A stretch of 64,000 nucleotides of DNA from Rhodothermus bifroesti (GTDB lineage: Bacteria > Bacteroidota > Rhodothermia > Rhodothermales > Rhodothermaceae), in NCBI RefSeq assembly GCF_017908595.1, contig NZ_JAGKTL010000003.1, forward strand, positions 433,422-497,421. Direction: 5' to 3'. Below are positions 8,700 through 16,886 of this stretch, one piece after another. A program made the translations under genes and the position numbers. Within the stretch, counting starts at the first letter, position 1, and every line of letters starts with the position of its first letter. The notes under the pieces are model-generated. The model made no database searches. It had not been told where the DNA came from and saw only the letters and a program-made list of their open reading frames with translations.

Positions 8700-9714
8700 C
8701 TTCCTCTACAGGTAGTTCAGGGAGAACAACTTCCAAAATACGTAATGCCCGGTATTTACCCGAGCGACCCGGTATGGCTTTAAACTTTTCGTGTTCACCA
8801 ATGTAAACTTGTATCGGCTCGTTAATGCGCCGTTCTAGGACGATCACGTCGCCTACCTCCAGCGTGAGGAGTTCGCTAAGCGGGATGCGCGTGCGGCCAA
8901 TTTCGGCTCGCAGCTCAAGCTCGATTTTCTCTAGACGCTCCTCATAGCGCTGACGTACCTGGGGGGGCACTTCGCTGGTGGCGCTGGACATCCACTGCTT
9001 CATAGCGCTGTGGCCTAGCATCCGCTCCAGCAAAATGTACGGATAGCAAATGTTGATAAACGAACGCTGTTCGTAAATCGTCACTTCGAACGTGGCCACC
9101 AGCGCCGGTTCTACCCCAGGTAAAATTTGGACAAACTCGGCATTAGACTCGAAGGCGATTTCTTCCAATTGAATTTCGTGAATCTGTCTCCAGGCTTTTT
9201 CCAGTTCGCGAAAGGCCCGCATCACCACCTTATCCATGATGCGGCGTTCGATCTGGGAGATTTCTCGAGGTTTGCGCAGAAAAATTCCTGGACCCCCAAA
9301 AAGCTTTTCCACCGTGTAGATCACGAGGCGGGGGTCAATTTCGACAACAATACGCTGGTTTAAGGGAGTCACGTCCACCACATACAGGGCTGAAGGTGGG
9401 GCGCTGGACATGACAAACTCGGAGTACAAGACCTGGTCGATAGCCGAAAGCGCAATATCTACCAAAGTGCGCAGCTGGGCCGACATGTACACCGAAAGAT
9501 CGCGCGCGAAGGCTTCGTGCACGTAGTGCAAGACGCGCATTTGGTCCTGCGAAAACAGCCGAGGCCGCTTGAAGTTATAAGGCAAAATTTTCTTCTCGGC
9601 CTCAGCCGTCATGATCGACTCGATCGCCTCGAGGTCGTAGTCACCGGTTTCGCCGATCTGGTTTCGGACCTCAAGGAGTATGTCGATTTCTTCCTGACTT
9701 AGCGGCTTTGCCAT
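8668..9714 (-). CDS. fliM: Flagellar motor switch protein FliM
   Basis: C-ring switch protein that receives phosphorylated CheY. From the ATG at 9714 it reads MAKPLSQEEIDILLEV, the canonical CheY-P binding peptide; an open stretch upstream lacks this logic, so this start is chosen. The middle domain includes the family GGxG loop (LFGGPG), and the last about 80 residues are the SpoA-type domain (IELELRAEIGRTRIPLSELLTL). About 348 residues, normal. Five bases after fliL. The same peptide motif recurs four times in the tail of the CheZ protein at 15203-16126. Confidence 0.98.
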   Translation of the reverse strand: MAKPLSQEEIDILLEVRNQIGETGDYDLEAIESIMTAEAEKKILPYNFKRPRLFSQDQMRVLHYVHEAFARDLSVYMSAQLRTLVDIALSAIDQVLYSEFVMSSAPPSALYVVDVTPLNQRIVVEIDPRLVIYTVEKLFGGPGIFLRKPREISQIERRIMDKVVMRAFRELEKAWRQIHEIQLEEIAFESNAEFVQILPGVEPALVATFEVTIYEQRSFINICYPYILLERMLGHSAMKQWMSSATSEVPPQVRQRYEERLEKIELELRAEIGRTRIPLSELLTLEVGDVIVLERRINEPIQVYIGEHEKFKAIPGRSGKYRALRILEVVLPELPVEEDELASRASAA

Positions 9715-9718
9715 AGGA

Positions 9719-10261
9719 CTACTGCAGGACGTACTGCGTAAAATACAGGCGGTCAATTTTTCCCTTGCGGAGGACGCTATTGATCGTGTCGCGCAAGGCT
9801 TCTTTTATAGGGGTGCGCAGCTGGATGTCGGCCAGTTCTTCCACCGTACGTTGGCTTAGTAGCTTCAGTACGATGTCGCGTATGACCACTTCTTTTTCTT
9901 TGACTTCTTCCAGTACGTCAGCTTTGTTGCTTTCTAGGCCAATGTTGACCATGAGGTAACGCGTGCCGTTTGTTCCGGCAGGGTTGACAATGAACCCTTG
10001 TAGCTCGGTAAACTGCCCATACTGGATGGGTTTTTCTTCTTTCTTATCAGGATTCGTGCCAGAAAACCACGCGGCTGCCTGCAGCAGTGTCGGATAATAA
10101 AAATAGCTGACCCAAGCGCCTACCCCTGTAGGGCCCAGGGTTAAAACGGCCAAAAGCAGCCCACTTAGCCAGCGGCGCTTGGTAGGTGTTTCCTCCGCTG
10201 CTGGGGCTACCGCGTTGGCAGCGTCTGTCGCTTCAGATACGGGTTGGTTTCGTTCTGCCAT
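9719..10261 (-). CDS. fliL: Flagellar basal body protein FliL
   Basis: Single-pass protein that rings the stator and supports torque. A soluble alanine-rich N-terminus is followed by one membrane helix (about residues 31-55) and a periplasmic domain with the family sequence YLMVNIGLESN, the IRDIVLKLLSQRTVEEL helix and the RLYFTQYVLQ end. Its ATG lies 55 bases inside motB, an unusually deep overlap, but the next ATG would remove the membrane helix. Confidence 0.92.
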   Translation of the reverse strand: MAERNQPVSEATDAANAVAPAAEETPTKRRWLSGLLLAVLTLGPTGVGAWVSYFYYPTLLQAAAWFSGTNPDKKEEKPIQYGQFTELQGFIVNPAGTNGTRYLMVNIGLESNKADVLEEVKEKEVVIRDIVLKLLSQRTVEELADIQLRTPIKEALRDTINSVLRKGKIDRLYFTQYVLQ

Positions 10262-10965
10262 GGCTCCCAGTTAAAAAGAATCTCTACGCGGCGGTTGCGG
10301 GCGCGGCCTTCCGGCGTGTCGTTAGGTGCACGCGGGTGAAACTCGCCATAGCCAACGGCCAAATAGCGCTCGGGGGATAGCGCGCGGGTCTGCTCCAGCA
10401 GAAAGCGCACCACGGCTGCGGCCCGTGCAGCTGAAAGCTCCCAGTTGGAAGGATAGCGTGTGGTGCTGATCGGCACATTGTCTGTATGGCCTTCAACGAC
10501 CACGGATTGAATACGGCTATCGATCATTCCCGCTAGGATGCGTAGGATGGTGCGCGAGGGCTCGATCAGTTCCGCTTCACCCGATCGAAACATGACCGAA
10601 TCCGTGATGATCAGGTGCAGTCCACGATCGGTCAGGTTCACCTGAACTTTCCCAGCCAGATTGTTCTCCTCAAGGTACTTTAAAAGCTCTTCGTACTTTT
10701 GGGCTTGCTCTTGGGACAGCTGTTGTTGCGTTACCACTTGATTTTTGATCGAAGGAATTACCATCTCGCTTTGCAGCAGGCCCGTGCGTCCCTGAAAAAA
10801 ACTGAGCGCTTCCTGAAATTTTTTCACCTCAACTTCCGACATGGCCACAATCATCACAAAGAACGTCAGCAACAGCGTAGCCATGTCGCTGAAGGTGGTC
10901 ATCCACGCTGGAGCAGAAGGCTCTTCGTCGTCCTCTTCTTCTAAGTTCAAGGCTTCTTCGGGCAT
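10207..10965 (-). CDS. motB: Stator protein MotB
   Basis: Peptidoglycan-anchored half of the ion-driven stator. A short acidic cytoplasmic N-terminus precedes WMTTFSDMATLLLTFFVMIV, the single membrane helix; Asp27 is the expected ion-binding residue. The C-terminal half is an OmpA/MotB domain with VVEGHTDNVPI and the WELSAARAAAVVRFL helix. Four bases downstream of motA, as usual. The coupling ion (proton or sodium) cannot be decided from the sequence alone. Confidence 0.97.
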   Translation of the reverse strand: MPEEALNLEEEDDEEPSAPAWMTTFSDMATLLLTFFVMIVAMSEVEVKKFQEALSFFQGRTGLLQSEMVIPSIKNQVVTQQQLSQEQAQKYEELLKYLEENNLAGKVQVNLTDRGLHLIITDSVMFRSGEAELIEPSRTILRILAGMIDSRIQSVVVEGHTDNVPISTTRYPSNWELSAARAAAVVRFLLEQTRALSPERYLAVGYGEFHPRAPNDTPEGRARNRRVEILFNWEPWQNETNPYLKRQTLPTR

Positions 10966-10969
10966 AACC

Positions 10970-11758
10970 TTAAGCAGCTTTAGCTAGGGGGGTGGTTTCA
11001 GCCTCAGGTTTGACCGTGGTTTGTCCTGCAAGCATTTGTAGGCGTTTTTCGATCATGCTTGGGCTGTCGCCCCGAACGATCGACAAAATCCCAATGCGGG
11101 CCATTTCCCGTGCTTTTTGCAGCTGCGCCAGTTGAAGTCGGGTTTTGTTGGCTAAAGGCAGAAAAACCAAATTCGCCAGTACAGCACCGTAAAGCGTCGT
11201 GAGCATTGCAACAGCCATGCCCGCCCCGATCTGGGTAGGGTCGTTCAGGTTTTGCATCATTTGGATCAGGCCGATTAGCGTGCCAATCATACCAAAAGCT
11301 GGTGCAAAACTGCCCGCCGAGGTCATAATTTTGGCAAACAGTTGACGGGGCCTTACCTCCTCAGTTAGACGGGCGCGCAGCATTTCTTCGATTTCTTGCT
11401 CGTCGATGCCGTCAACGGCCATTTCGAGTCCAAAGCGTAAGAACTCATCCTCAATTTCCCCCAGTCGCCGGTCTAAAGCCAGCAAGCCTTCGCGTCGGGC
11501 TGTGCGGGACAGTTCTGCAAAAAGGCTGACGTATTGCTCCAGATTCGGTGGGGTAAAGCGAAACAAATGGGCTAGGCCCTGTGGAATGGTTTGTAGCTCT
11601 TCAAGGGAATACGCCACCAGTAGCGCGGCAATAGTTCCCCCTACCGTGATCAGTACTGATGGGAAGTCAATAAAGATGAGCCAGTCGCCCCCGAGAAAAA
11701 TCGCGGTAAAAATCAGAATAAATCCAGCGACAAGCCCAATGGGTGCGGACTTTTCCAT
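10970..11758 (-). CDS. motA: Stator protein MotA
   Basis: Membrane half of the stator. Two N-terminal helices, a large cytoplasmic loop containing the charged segment that meets FliG, and two C-terminal helices (MIGTLIGLIQMMQNL; MAVAMLTTLYGAVLANLVFLPLANK) match the MotA/ExbB family in order and length (262 aa). A sigma-28 type site lies about 85 bases upstream, so motAB, and perhaps fliL and genes beyond, belong to the late class. Confidence 0.97.
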   Translation of the reverse strand: MEKSAPIGLVAGFILIFTAIFLGGDWLIFIDFPSVLITVGGTIAALLVAYSLEELQTIPQGLAHLFRFTPPNLEQYVSLFAELSRTARREGLLALDRRLGEIEDEFLRFGLEMAVDGIDEQEIEEMLRARLTEEVRPRQLFAKIMTSAGSFAPAFGMIGTLIGLIQMMQNLNDPTQIGAGMAVAMLTTLYGAVLANLVFLPLANKTRLQLAQLQKAREMARIGILSIVRGDSPSMIEKRLQMLAGQTTVKPEAETTPLAKAA

Positions 11759-11840
11759 AGCGGTGCTGTCCCGCAGATTAATCTACAACGCTTCCCCGGT
11801 GGTTGGCTTAAAGAGCCGTTAGCTGGCGCTTATAGTTAAA

Positions 11841-11868
11841 GTATCGACTATCGGAAAGGTCCTCTTAA
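11841..11868 (-). promoter_or_regulatory. Sigma-28 (FliA) type promoter of motAB
   Basis: Read on the minus strand the site is TTAAGAGG, 12 bases, GTCGATAC. The -10 half agrees with the GYCGATAY pattern seen at four other late flagellar genes in this window. It overlaps the cheB stop codon and lies about 85 bases upstream of the motA ATG. The assignment is by motif and position; no transcript data. Confidence 0.6.
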
Positions 11869-12923
11869 GATGTGCTGCTGGGTGCTGCTGCTGGCATGCA
11901 CCCTAAGCCGCGGGCCAGCGTTGGGCCGATTTGTTCCAGGGGCAGCACGGCATCGGCCAGTCCGGCCTCAACGACTGCGCGTGGCATGCCATGGACTACG
12001 CAGCTGGCTTCGTCTTGGGCCAACACTTTGCCCCCCATTTGTCGGATTAAGCGCGCGCCTTCGAGACCATCGCGCCCCATGCCGGTCATAATGACGGCTA
12101 CGACGCGACCATTAAAGGTGCGACACACGCTTTCAAATGTCACGTCTACGGAAGGCCGGTGCAGTGTCGCTGGCTCTGCAGGCGTACGCAGGACTGCTTT
12201 GCCATTGGGCATGGCCACCAGGAGATGGCGACCTCCTGGCGCAATGAAAACCCGTCCTGGTTGAAGCAGCATGCCTTCTTCGGCTTCGACGACCGGCAGG
12301 GCACTGAGGCTATCGAGCCGTTCAGCTAAGGAACGCGTAAAGTGGGGCGGCATATGCTGCACAACGACAACCGGAACAGGCAAATTGGCCGGCAAGGCCG
12401 GAATCACCTGCTGCAAGGCGCGGGGTCCCCCGGTAGAGGTGCCAATCGCAATAATTTGAGCATCTGTAAAATCTAGCATAGGCAGACGCTCGCGTCCTGC
12501 GGTGCGGGAGCGCATGCGCAGGTGCGGTCGCGTCCGCGTGATGGCTTTAATTTTTTCGATCAGCTCGGCCCGAATCCGAGAAATCTCGATCGACACGTAG
12601 GCATGCTGCTTAGGAATAAAATCGACTGCCCCGGCTTCTAGCGCTTCGATGGTGGCGCGGGCACCTTCCTGGGTCAGCGAGCTGATCATGATGACGGGCA
12701 CGGGATGCTCCCGCATAATTTGCCGCAGCGCTGTGATGCCATCCATGCGGGGCATCTCGACGTCCAGCGTTACAATGTCGGGTTTAAGCTGGCGAACCTT
12801 CTCGATGGCTTCCAGGCCATCCCGTGCGGTATCGACAACGGTAATTTCCGGATCGCCCTCAAGCATGATCGCGAGGGCTTTCCGCATAAAGGCAGAATCG
12901 TCTACGATCAGAACACGGATCAT
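11865..12923 (-). CDS. cheB: Chemotaxis methylesterase CheB
   Basis: Response-regulator-controlled esterase that removes methyl groups from chemoreceptors (and may deamidate glutamines), opposing CheR. Receiver domain: phospho-acceptor Asp54 in TLDVEMPRMDG and the paired N-terminal acids in VDDS. Esterase domain: triad Ser163 (GTSTGGPRAL), His190 (VQHMPPHFT) and Asp285 (MTGMGRDG), almost exactly the E. coli positions. 352 residues. Last gene of the chemotaxis run, 14 bases after cheA. No chemoreceptor gene lies in the window. Confidence 0.98.
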   Translation of the reverse strand: MIRVLIVDDSAFMRKALAIMLEGDPEITVVDTARDGLEAIEKVRQLKPDIVTLDVEMPRMDGITALRQIMREHPVPVIMISSLTQEGARATIEALEAGAVDFIPKQHAYVSIEISRIRAELIEKIKAITRTRPHLRMRSRTAGRERLPMLDFTDAQIIAIGTSTGGPRALQQVIPALPANLPVPVVVVQHMPPHFTRSLAERLDSLSALPVVEAEEGMLLQPGRVFIAPGGRHLLVAMPNGKAVLRTPAEPATLHRPSVDVTFESVCRTFNGRVVAVIMTGMGRDGLEGARLIRQMGGKVLAQDEASCVVHGMPRAVVEAGLADAVLPLEQIGPTLARGLGCMPAAAPSSTS

Positions 12924-12937
12924 AGGGGTTTTCGAGC

Positions 12938-15175
12938 TTAGGCCATAACAGTTTCGCGGATGCGTTGGCCGTTGCGCAGCCGGTGCGATTCCTGCCGAAC
13001 GAGTTCGCCAATGTCCAGGATCATCACTACCCGACCATCGCCCAAAATGGTCGAGCCGGCTACACCAGGGACTTTTTTAAGGTAGGTGCCAAGGGGCTTG
13101 ATAACGATTTCTTTTTGTCCGATCAGGTCATCCACAATCAGACCTAAGCGATAATGCGCAATGCCGACAATGACTGCATAGGAGCGCTCTGGACGGTACT
13201 GCCAATCAGGTACCTGAAGCATTTCGCCAATGCGCAGCAGTGGGATAACTGTGTCGCGTAGACGCACCACTTCACGGCCTTTAATGGAGTAGACCATTTC
13301 AGGCTCAAGCTTGACGACCTCGATAACTGTATGCAGTGGGATAGCAAACGTCTCGCGGGCTACGCGCACCAAAAGGCTTTGAATGATCGCTAGCGTTAGC
13401 GGAAGCTTAAGCGTAAAGCGGGTACCTTGGCCTGGCACCGAATGGATGTTGATCGTTCCATTGAGCTTGGTGATATTGGTTTTGACCACGTCCATGCCTA
13501 CGCCCCGGCCAGAAACCTTACTTACACGCTGTGCTGTACTGAAGCCGGCACGGAAGATGAGTTCCAGGGCCTCCCGATCGCTCATCTCGGCTGCTTCTTT
13601 TTCGGTAATGAGCTGTTTTTCTACGGCTTTCGCTTTAAGCTTTTTGGGATCAATTCCGGCCCCATCGTCTTCCACCTCGATGACAATGTGGTTACCTTCT
13701 TGGGCAGCAGCCAGGCGAATGCGTCCCGTTGGCGGCTTACCCTGCGCACGGCGCGTTTCTGGGTCTTCGATGCCGTGGTCAGCGGCGTTGCGGATTAAGT
13801 GCACCAAGGGGTCGCTAATTTCTTCGATAAGCGACTTATCCAGCTCGGTTTCTTCCCCTTCGATGATGAGTTCGATTTGTTTATTGAATTCACGGGCTAA
13901 GTCGCGAACCAAGCGTGGAAATTTGTTAAACACGCGGCCGATTTGCACCATACGGGTATGCATGACGGCCGACTGGAGTTCGGTGGTGATAAAGTCGATT
14001 TGGGCTGTGGTGTCGGCCAGTTCACGCATGGCTTCACCATCGGCACCATTGTGCAGGTCGCTTAGGAGCTGTAACAACCGGTTCCGGCCCAGCACCAGCT
14101 CGCCCACCAGGTCCATGAGGTTGTCTAGCCGGCGCACTTCGACGCGGATGGTCTCGGTATGCTGATCTCGGTGGGCAAGTTGGCCATCGCCGCCTGTATT
14201 GGGCGAAGTTGCTTCGTTATGCGATGGGGCGGTGACAGGCATGGGCTCTTTGGGAGGGGCTTGGGATTGTGGAGCGACAGCCTGACCCGTGGCTATAGCC
14301 TGCAGTTTTTGCAGCGTACTTTCGAGCGCGATGGGATAGAGGTTGCGGTCGATGACCTGTTGGAGGAGGAGTTTCATGCGGTCGAAGGCTTCGAAGAGCA
14401 CGTCCATCATCGAAGCTTCGAAGGCGAGCGTGCCGCGGCGCAGGCGGTTGAGCACGTCTTCGAAGTGGTGGGCCAGGAGGCTGAGCTGCTCCAGGCTCAA
14501 AAACCCCGAGGTGCCTTTGACGGTGTGCACTGCGCGGAAGATTTTATCGATCAGTTGGCGGTCGGAGGGGTTTTTTTCGAGCTGGAGCAGGTCGGCTTCG
14601 AGGTCTTCGAAGATTTCGCGGGTTTCGACCACAAAACTCTCTACAATCTCCCGCATCTCCTCCGAAAACAAGTGGGCTGCTAAGGCCTTCAGGGTATTTT
14701 CCGACTCGGGAGGGGGTGCGCTGAGCGCAGTCAAACCTGCTTCGGTCGGTGCCGACACAGGGGCTAGCGGTTCTCCTTCGGCGATGGCCTTAAGCTTACG
14801 CAGAATATCTTCTAAGGGAAGTGCTTGCAGGGTGCGATTTTCGACCTGTTGGAGGAGGAGTTTCATGCGGTCGAAGGCTTCGAAGAGCACGTCCATCATC
14901 GAAGCTTCGAAGGCGAGCGTGCCGCGGCGCAGGCGGTTGAGCACGTCTTCGAAGTGGTGGGCCAGGAGGCTGAGCTGCTCCAGGCTCAAAAACCCCGAGG
15001 TGCCTTTGACGGTGTGCACTGCGCGGAAGATTTTATCGATCAGTTGGCGGTCGGAGGGGTTTTTTTCGAGCTGGAGCAGGTCGGCTTCGAGGTCTTCGAA
15101 GATTTCGCGGGTTTCGACCACAAAACTCTCTACAATCTCCCGCATCTCCTCCAAAAAGATCGGATGCTCGCTCAT
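12938..15175 (-). CDS. cheA: Chemotaxis histidine kinase CheA with duplicated Hpt domain
   Basis: Kinase that passes phosphate to CheY and CheB under receptor control. Domain order: Hpt1 (His54 in AVHTVKGTSG), Hpt2 (His217, same sequence), a proline/glutamine-rich linker near 290-338, P3 dimerisation (LDNLMDLVGELVLGRNRL, from about 343), P4 ATPase (N box HLIRNAADHGIEDP), and P5 CheW-like domain to residue 745. A separate P2 CheY-docking domain is not visible. The two Hpt cores are identical because of a perfect 310-bp DNA duplication, exactly 163 codons apart, so both histidines are probably functional. 14 bases upstream of cheB. Confidence 0.98.
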   Translation of the reverse strand: MSEHPIFLEEMREIVESFVVETREIFEDLEADLLQLEKNPSDRQLIDKIFRAVHTVKGTSGFLSLEQLSLLAHHFEDVLNRLRRGTLAFEASMMDVLFEAFDRMKLLLQQVENRTLQALPLEDILRKLKAIAEGEPLAPVSAPTEAGLTALSAPPPESENTLKALAAHLFSEEMREIVESFVVETREIFEDLEADLLQLEKNPSDRQLIDKIFRAVHTVKGTSGFLSLEQLSLLAHHFEDVLNRLRRGTLAFEASMMDVLFEAFDRMKLLLQQVIDRNLYPIALESTLQKLQAIATGQAVAPQSQAPPKEPMPVTAPSHNEATSPNTGGDGQLAHRDQHTETIRVEVRRLDNLMDLVGELVLGRNRLLQLLSDLHNGADGEAMRELADTTAQIDFITTELQSAVMHTRMVQIGRVFNKFPRLVRDLAREFNKQIELIIEGEETELDKSLIEEISDPLVHLIRNAADHGIEDPETRRAQGKPPTGRIRLAAAQEGNHIVIEVEDDGAGIDPKKLKAKAVEKQLITEKEAAEMSDREALELIFRAGFSTAQRVSKVSGRGVGMDVVKTNITKLNGTINIHSVPGQGTRFTLKLPLTLAIIQSLLVRVARETFAIPLHTVIEVVKLEPEMVYSIKGREVVRLRDTVIPLLRIGEMLQVPDWQYRPERSYAVIVGIAHYRLGLIVDDLIGQKEIVIKPLGTYLKKVPGVAGSTILGDGRVVMILDIGELVRQESHRLRNGQRIRETVMA
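14354..14663 (-). repeat. Direct repeat inside cheA, copy encoding Hpt2
   Basis: Second coding copy of a 310-base sequence that is base-for-base the same as 14843-15152. It covers most of an Hpt domain including the phospho-accepting histidine. The repeat period is 489 bases, so frame is kept. Confidence 0.97.
14843..15152 (-). repeat. Direct repeat inside cheA, copy encoding Hpt1
   Basis: First coding copy of the 310-base repeat. I compared the two copies along their length and found no difference, while the flanks (the spacer between domains) are unrelated in sequence. This points to a recent duplication or ongoing gene conversion. Confidence 0.97.
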
Positions 15176-15202
15176 GGCCCGTGGGTGCTCGCTTTGATGT
15201 TG

Positions 15203-16126
15203 TTAGGACCGTGGTTTATTAAAAAGGGCATCAATTTCGTCTTGCGAAGCAGGGGTTTTGCCGCCAAAGAGGGCATCGATTTCTTGCTGCGAGGTCGGTG
15301 TCCCGTTAAACAGCGCGTCGATTGCGCTTTGAGAAGTTGGTGCGCTACCGCTAAAGAGGGCATCGATTTCGTCTTGCGAAGCCAGGGGCGCTTCAGCTAA
15401 ATCTCCTTGTTGGAAGGCTTCGATAATGGCGTCAGCCCGCTGCTGGCGTTTCCCGCTTCGGTCGTAGTGGGCATGCGGGTCGAATGTGCCTGGAGTAAAC
15501 AAACTGGCCATGTCCAGTCCTTCGAGAACTTCGCCTCCTAGGCGTTGGATCAGATGCGCCATGCGTTGGCGCACAGACTCGATGAGGTGGTTGACGGCGG
15601 CTAATTGCTGGGCCGTGATGTCTTGCACCTGAAGCGCCAGCATAATGCGGTTCATGCGTTCCCGCACCGAAGCAATAAGGCGATCTTGGTGCACTAAAGG
15701 TTCTTGAAGGGCTGCGTAAAGCTGGTGGCGTGTGGCAAAGCAGGCCTCCAGTTCTGCCCGTAGCGCACTGGGCAGGCGTTGCTGCAGCTCTTGATCAAGC
15801 GCAATGAGCTGTTCGAGGTATTGCGGTGCTTGGCTTCGCGATTGGTTAAATTCGTCCAGCTCGCGCAGCACCACATCGATCAGGTCCAGGATCTCCGTTG
15901 TGGCCATTTCCGTGGCCTGCGTGACGCTTTTAAGCTGCGAGCTGGCCTTGGGCATTTTTCGTGTGCTATCGGCCAACGAATCGTTGACTTCTTCTAGAAG
16001 CGGTGAGATTTCCCGTAGGAAGTAAACCACTTCTTCAATGAACGGAATGGCCCGTTGTCCTAAGATGAAAACAGCCCGTAGCTCGTTGAGCTTAGAGAGC
16101 AGGTCGTGAATGTGCTGCGTAGCCAT
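15203..16126 (-). CDS. cheZ: CheZ-type CheY-P phosphatase with a four-fold EIDALF tail
   Basis: Predicted phosphatase of phospho-CheY. The N-terminal two-thirds is helical. ATEMATTEILDLID resembles the CheZ core, and VQDITAQQ (Asp169, Gln173) matches the catalytic DxxxQ helix of E. coli CheZ (Asp143, Gln147). The protein is 307 residues, against 214 in E. coli. The extra length is largely a tail with four near-perfect motifs SQDEIDALF, SQSAIDALF, SQQEIDALF, SQDEIDALF (residues 250-302, period 14-15) joined by short Gly/Pro/Thr linkers. These copy the FliM N-terminal peptide that binds CheY-P. It lies 7 bases after cheY. Whether all four motifs bind is inference. Confidence 0.85.
   Translation of the reverse strand: MATQHIHDLLSKLNELRAVFILGQRAIPFIEEVVYFLREISPLLEEVNDSLADSTRKMPKASSQLKSVTQATEMATTEILDLIDVVLRELDEFNQSRSQAPQYLEQLIALDQELQQRLPSALRAELEACFATRHQLYAALQEPLVHQDRLIASVRERMNRIMLALQVQDITAQQLAAVNHLIESVRQRMAHLIQRLGGEVLEGLDMASLFTPGTFDPHAHYDRSGKRQQRADAIIEAFQQGDLAEAPLASQDEIDALFSGSAPTSQSAIDALFNGTPTSQQEIDALFGGKTPASQDEIDALFNKPRS
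15221..15379 (-). repeat. Four tandem SQxEIDALF motif units in the cheZ tail
   Basis: Coding repeat of 42-45 bases, four units, each giving SQ(D/S/Q)(E/A)IDALF plus a linker of five or six residues. The units differ at synonymous positions, so the peptide rather than the DNA appears to be conserved. Confidence 0.93.
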
Positions 16127-16133
16127 AATTGCT

Positions 16134-16502
16134 TTAGGCAGTTTTGAGAATCAGGTTGATTTTTTCGCGGAGCACTTCAGGAGTGAAGGGCTTAACGATG
16201 TAGTTGTTCACGCGTGCCTGCATGGCGGCAAGCACGTCTTCTTTCATGCCTCGGGTAGTGACCATCAGGATAGGCAGGTTGCTCAGGCGACTGTGGTTTC
16301 GGATAGTCCGCGTTAGCTCCAGTCCGTTCATGTTGGGCATGTTCCAGTCGGTGATAACAAAGTCGACCGTTTCCTGCTCGAGTTTTTCCAGTGCATCGAC
16401 GCCGTCGCCGGCTTCGATCACGTCGGTATAGCCGATTTCACGGAGCGCATTGCATACAATGCGCCGCATGGTGGGAGAGTCGTCAACGACCAAGAATTTC
16501 AT
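16134..16502 (-). CDS. cheY: Chemotaxis response regulator CheY
   Basis: Single receiver domain of 122 residues with paired acids (VVDDSPTMRRIV), phospho-acceptor Asp52 (ITDWNMPNMNG), the Thr switch region (LMVTTRG) and the conserved lysine in YIVKPF. The N-terminal PTMRRI and TDWNMPNMNG signatures are those of motor-binding CheY. It lies directly between a second receiver protein and cheZ, fitting the diffusible signal to FliM. Confidence 0.95.
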   Translation of the reverse strand: MKFLVVDDSPTMRRIVCNALREIGYTDVIEAGDGVDALEKLEQETVDFVITDWNMPNMNGLELTRTIRNHSRLSNLPILMVTTRGMKEDVLAAMQARVNNYIVKPFTPEVLREKINLILKTA

Positions 16503-16508
16503 GGCTCC

Positions 16509-16874
16509 TTACGAGATAAATTTGGCAACTTCGTACTGTAGGCGTTGGGCATCAAAAGGTTTGGTGAGGTAGGCTTGCACGCCCAGTTGCTGGCTTTGGC
16601 TGACCAGCTCGGCATCTTCGAGCGAGGACAGCACCAGGATAGGAATGTGGGCGTACTCCGGGTCTGCGCGAAGCGCCTGCACCAGCCCTATCCCATCCAG
16701 CTTGGGCATATTCAGGTCGGTAATGACCAGATCTACCGGCGTTTGGGCCAGTTTCTCTAAAGCTTCTAGGCCGTCGCAAGCTGTCAGTACCGTTAGGCCC
16801 TGCGCACGCAGGGCGAAAGTGACAAACTTTCTTGCGGTGCTGGAATCGTCGACGACCAGAACGGTCTTGGCCAT
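16509..16874 (-). CDS. Second CheY-like single-domain response regulator
   Basis: Receiver-only protein of 121 residues with VVDDSSTARKFV, phospho-acceptor Asp53 (ITDLNMPKLDG), a Ser switch (LVLSSLED) and YLTKPF. It differs enough from the neighbouring CheY that it is an old paralogue, not a recent copy. It may serve as a phosphate sink, as a second motor or adaptation signal, or in another pathway fed by CheA; sequence cannot choose. It sits 6 bases upstream of cheY in the same operon. Confidence 0.92.
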   Translation of the reverse strand: MAKTVLVVDDSSTARKFVTFALRAQGLTVLTACDGLEALEKLAQTPVDLVITDLNMPKLDGIGLVQALRADPEYAHIPILVLSSLEDAELVSQSQQLGVQAYLTKPFDAQRLQYEVAKFIS

Positions 16875-16886
16875 AGCCCTTTGTTT

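Noticed and set aside
14354..15152. Insertion element explaining the cheA repeat
   Set aside because: The repeated block encodes only Hpt sequence, with no transposase or terminal inverted repeats.
13383..15197. Long plus-strand open frames opposite cheA
   Set aside because: They are antisense shadows of the GC-rich cheA gene: serine/arginine-rich and without a recognised family.
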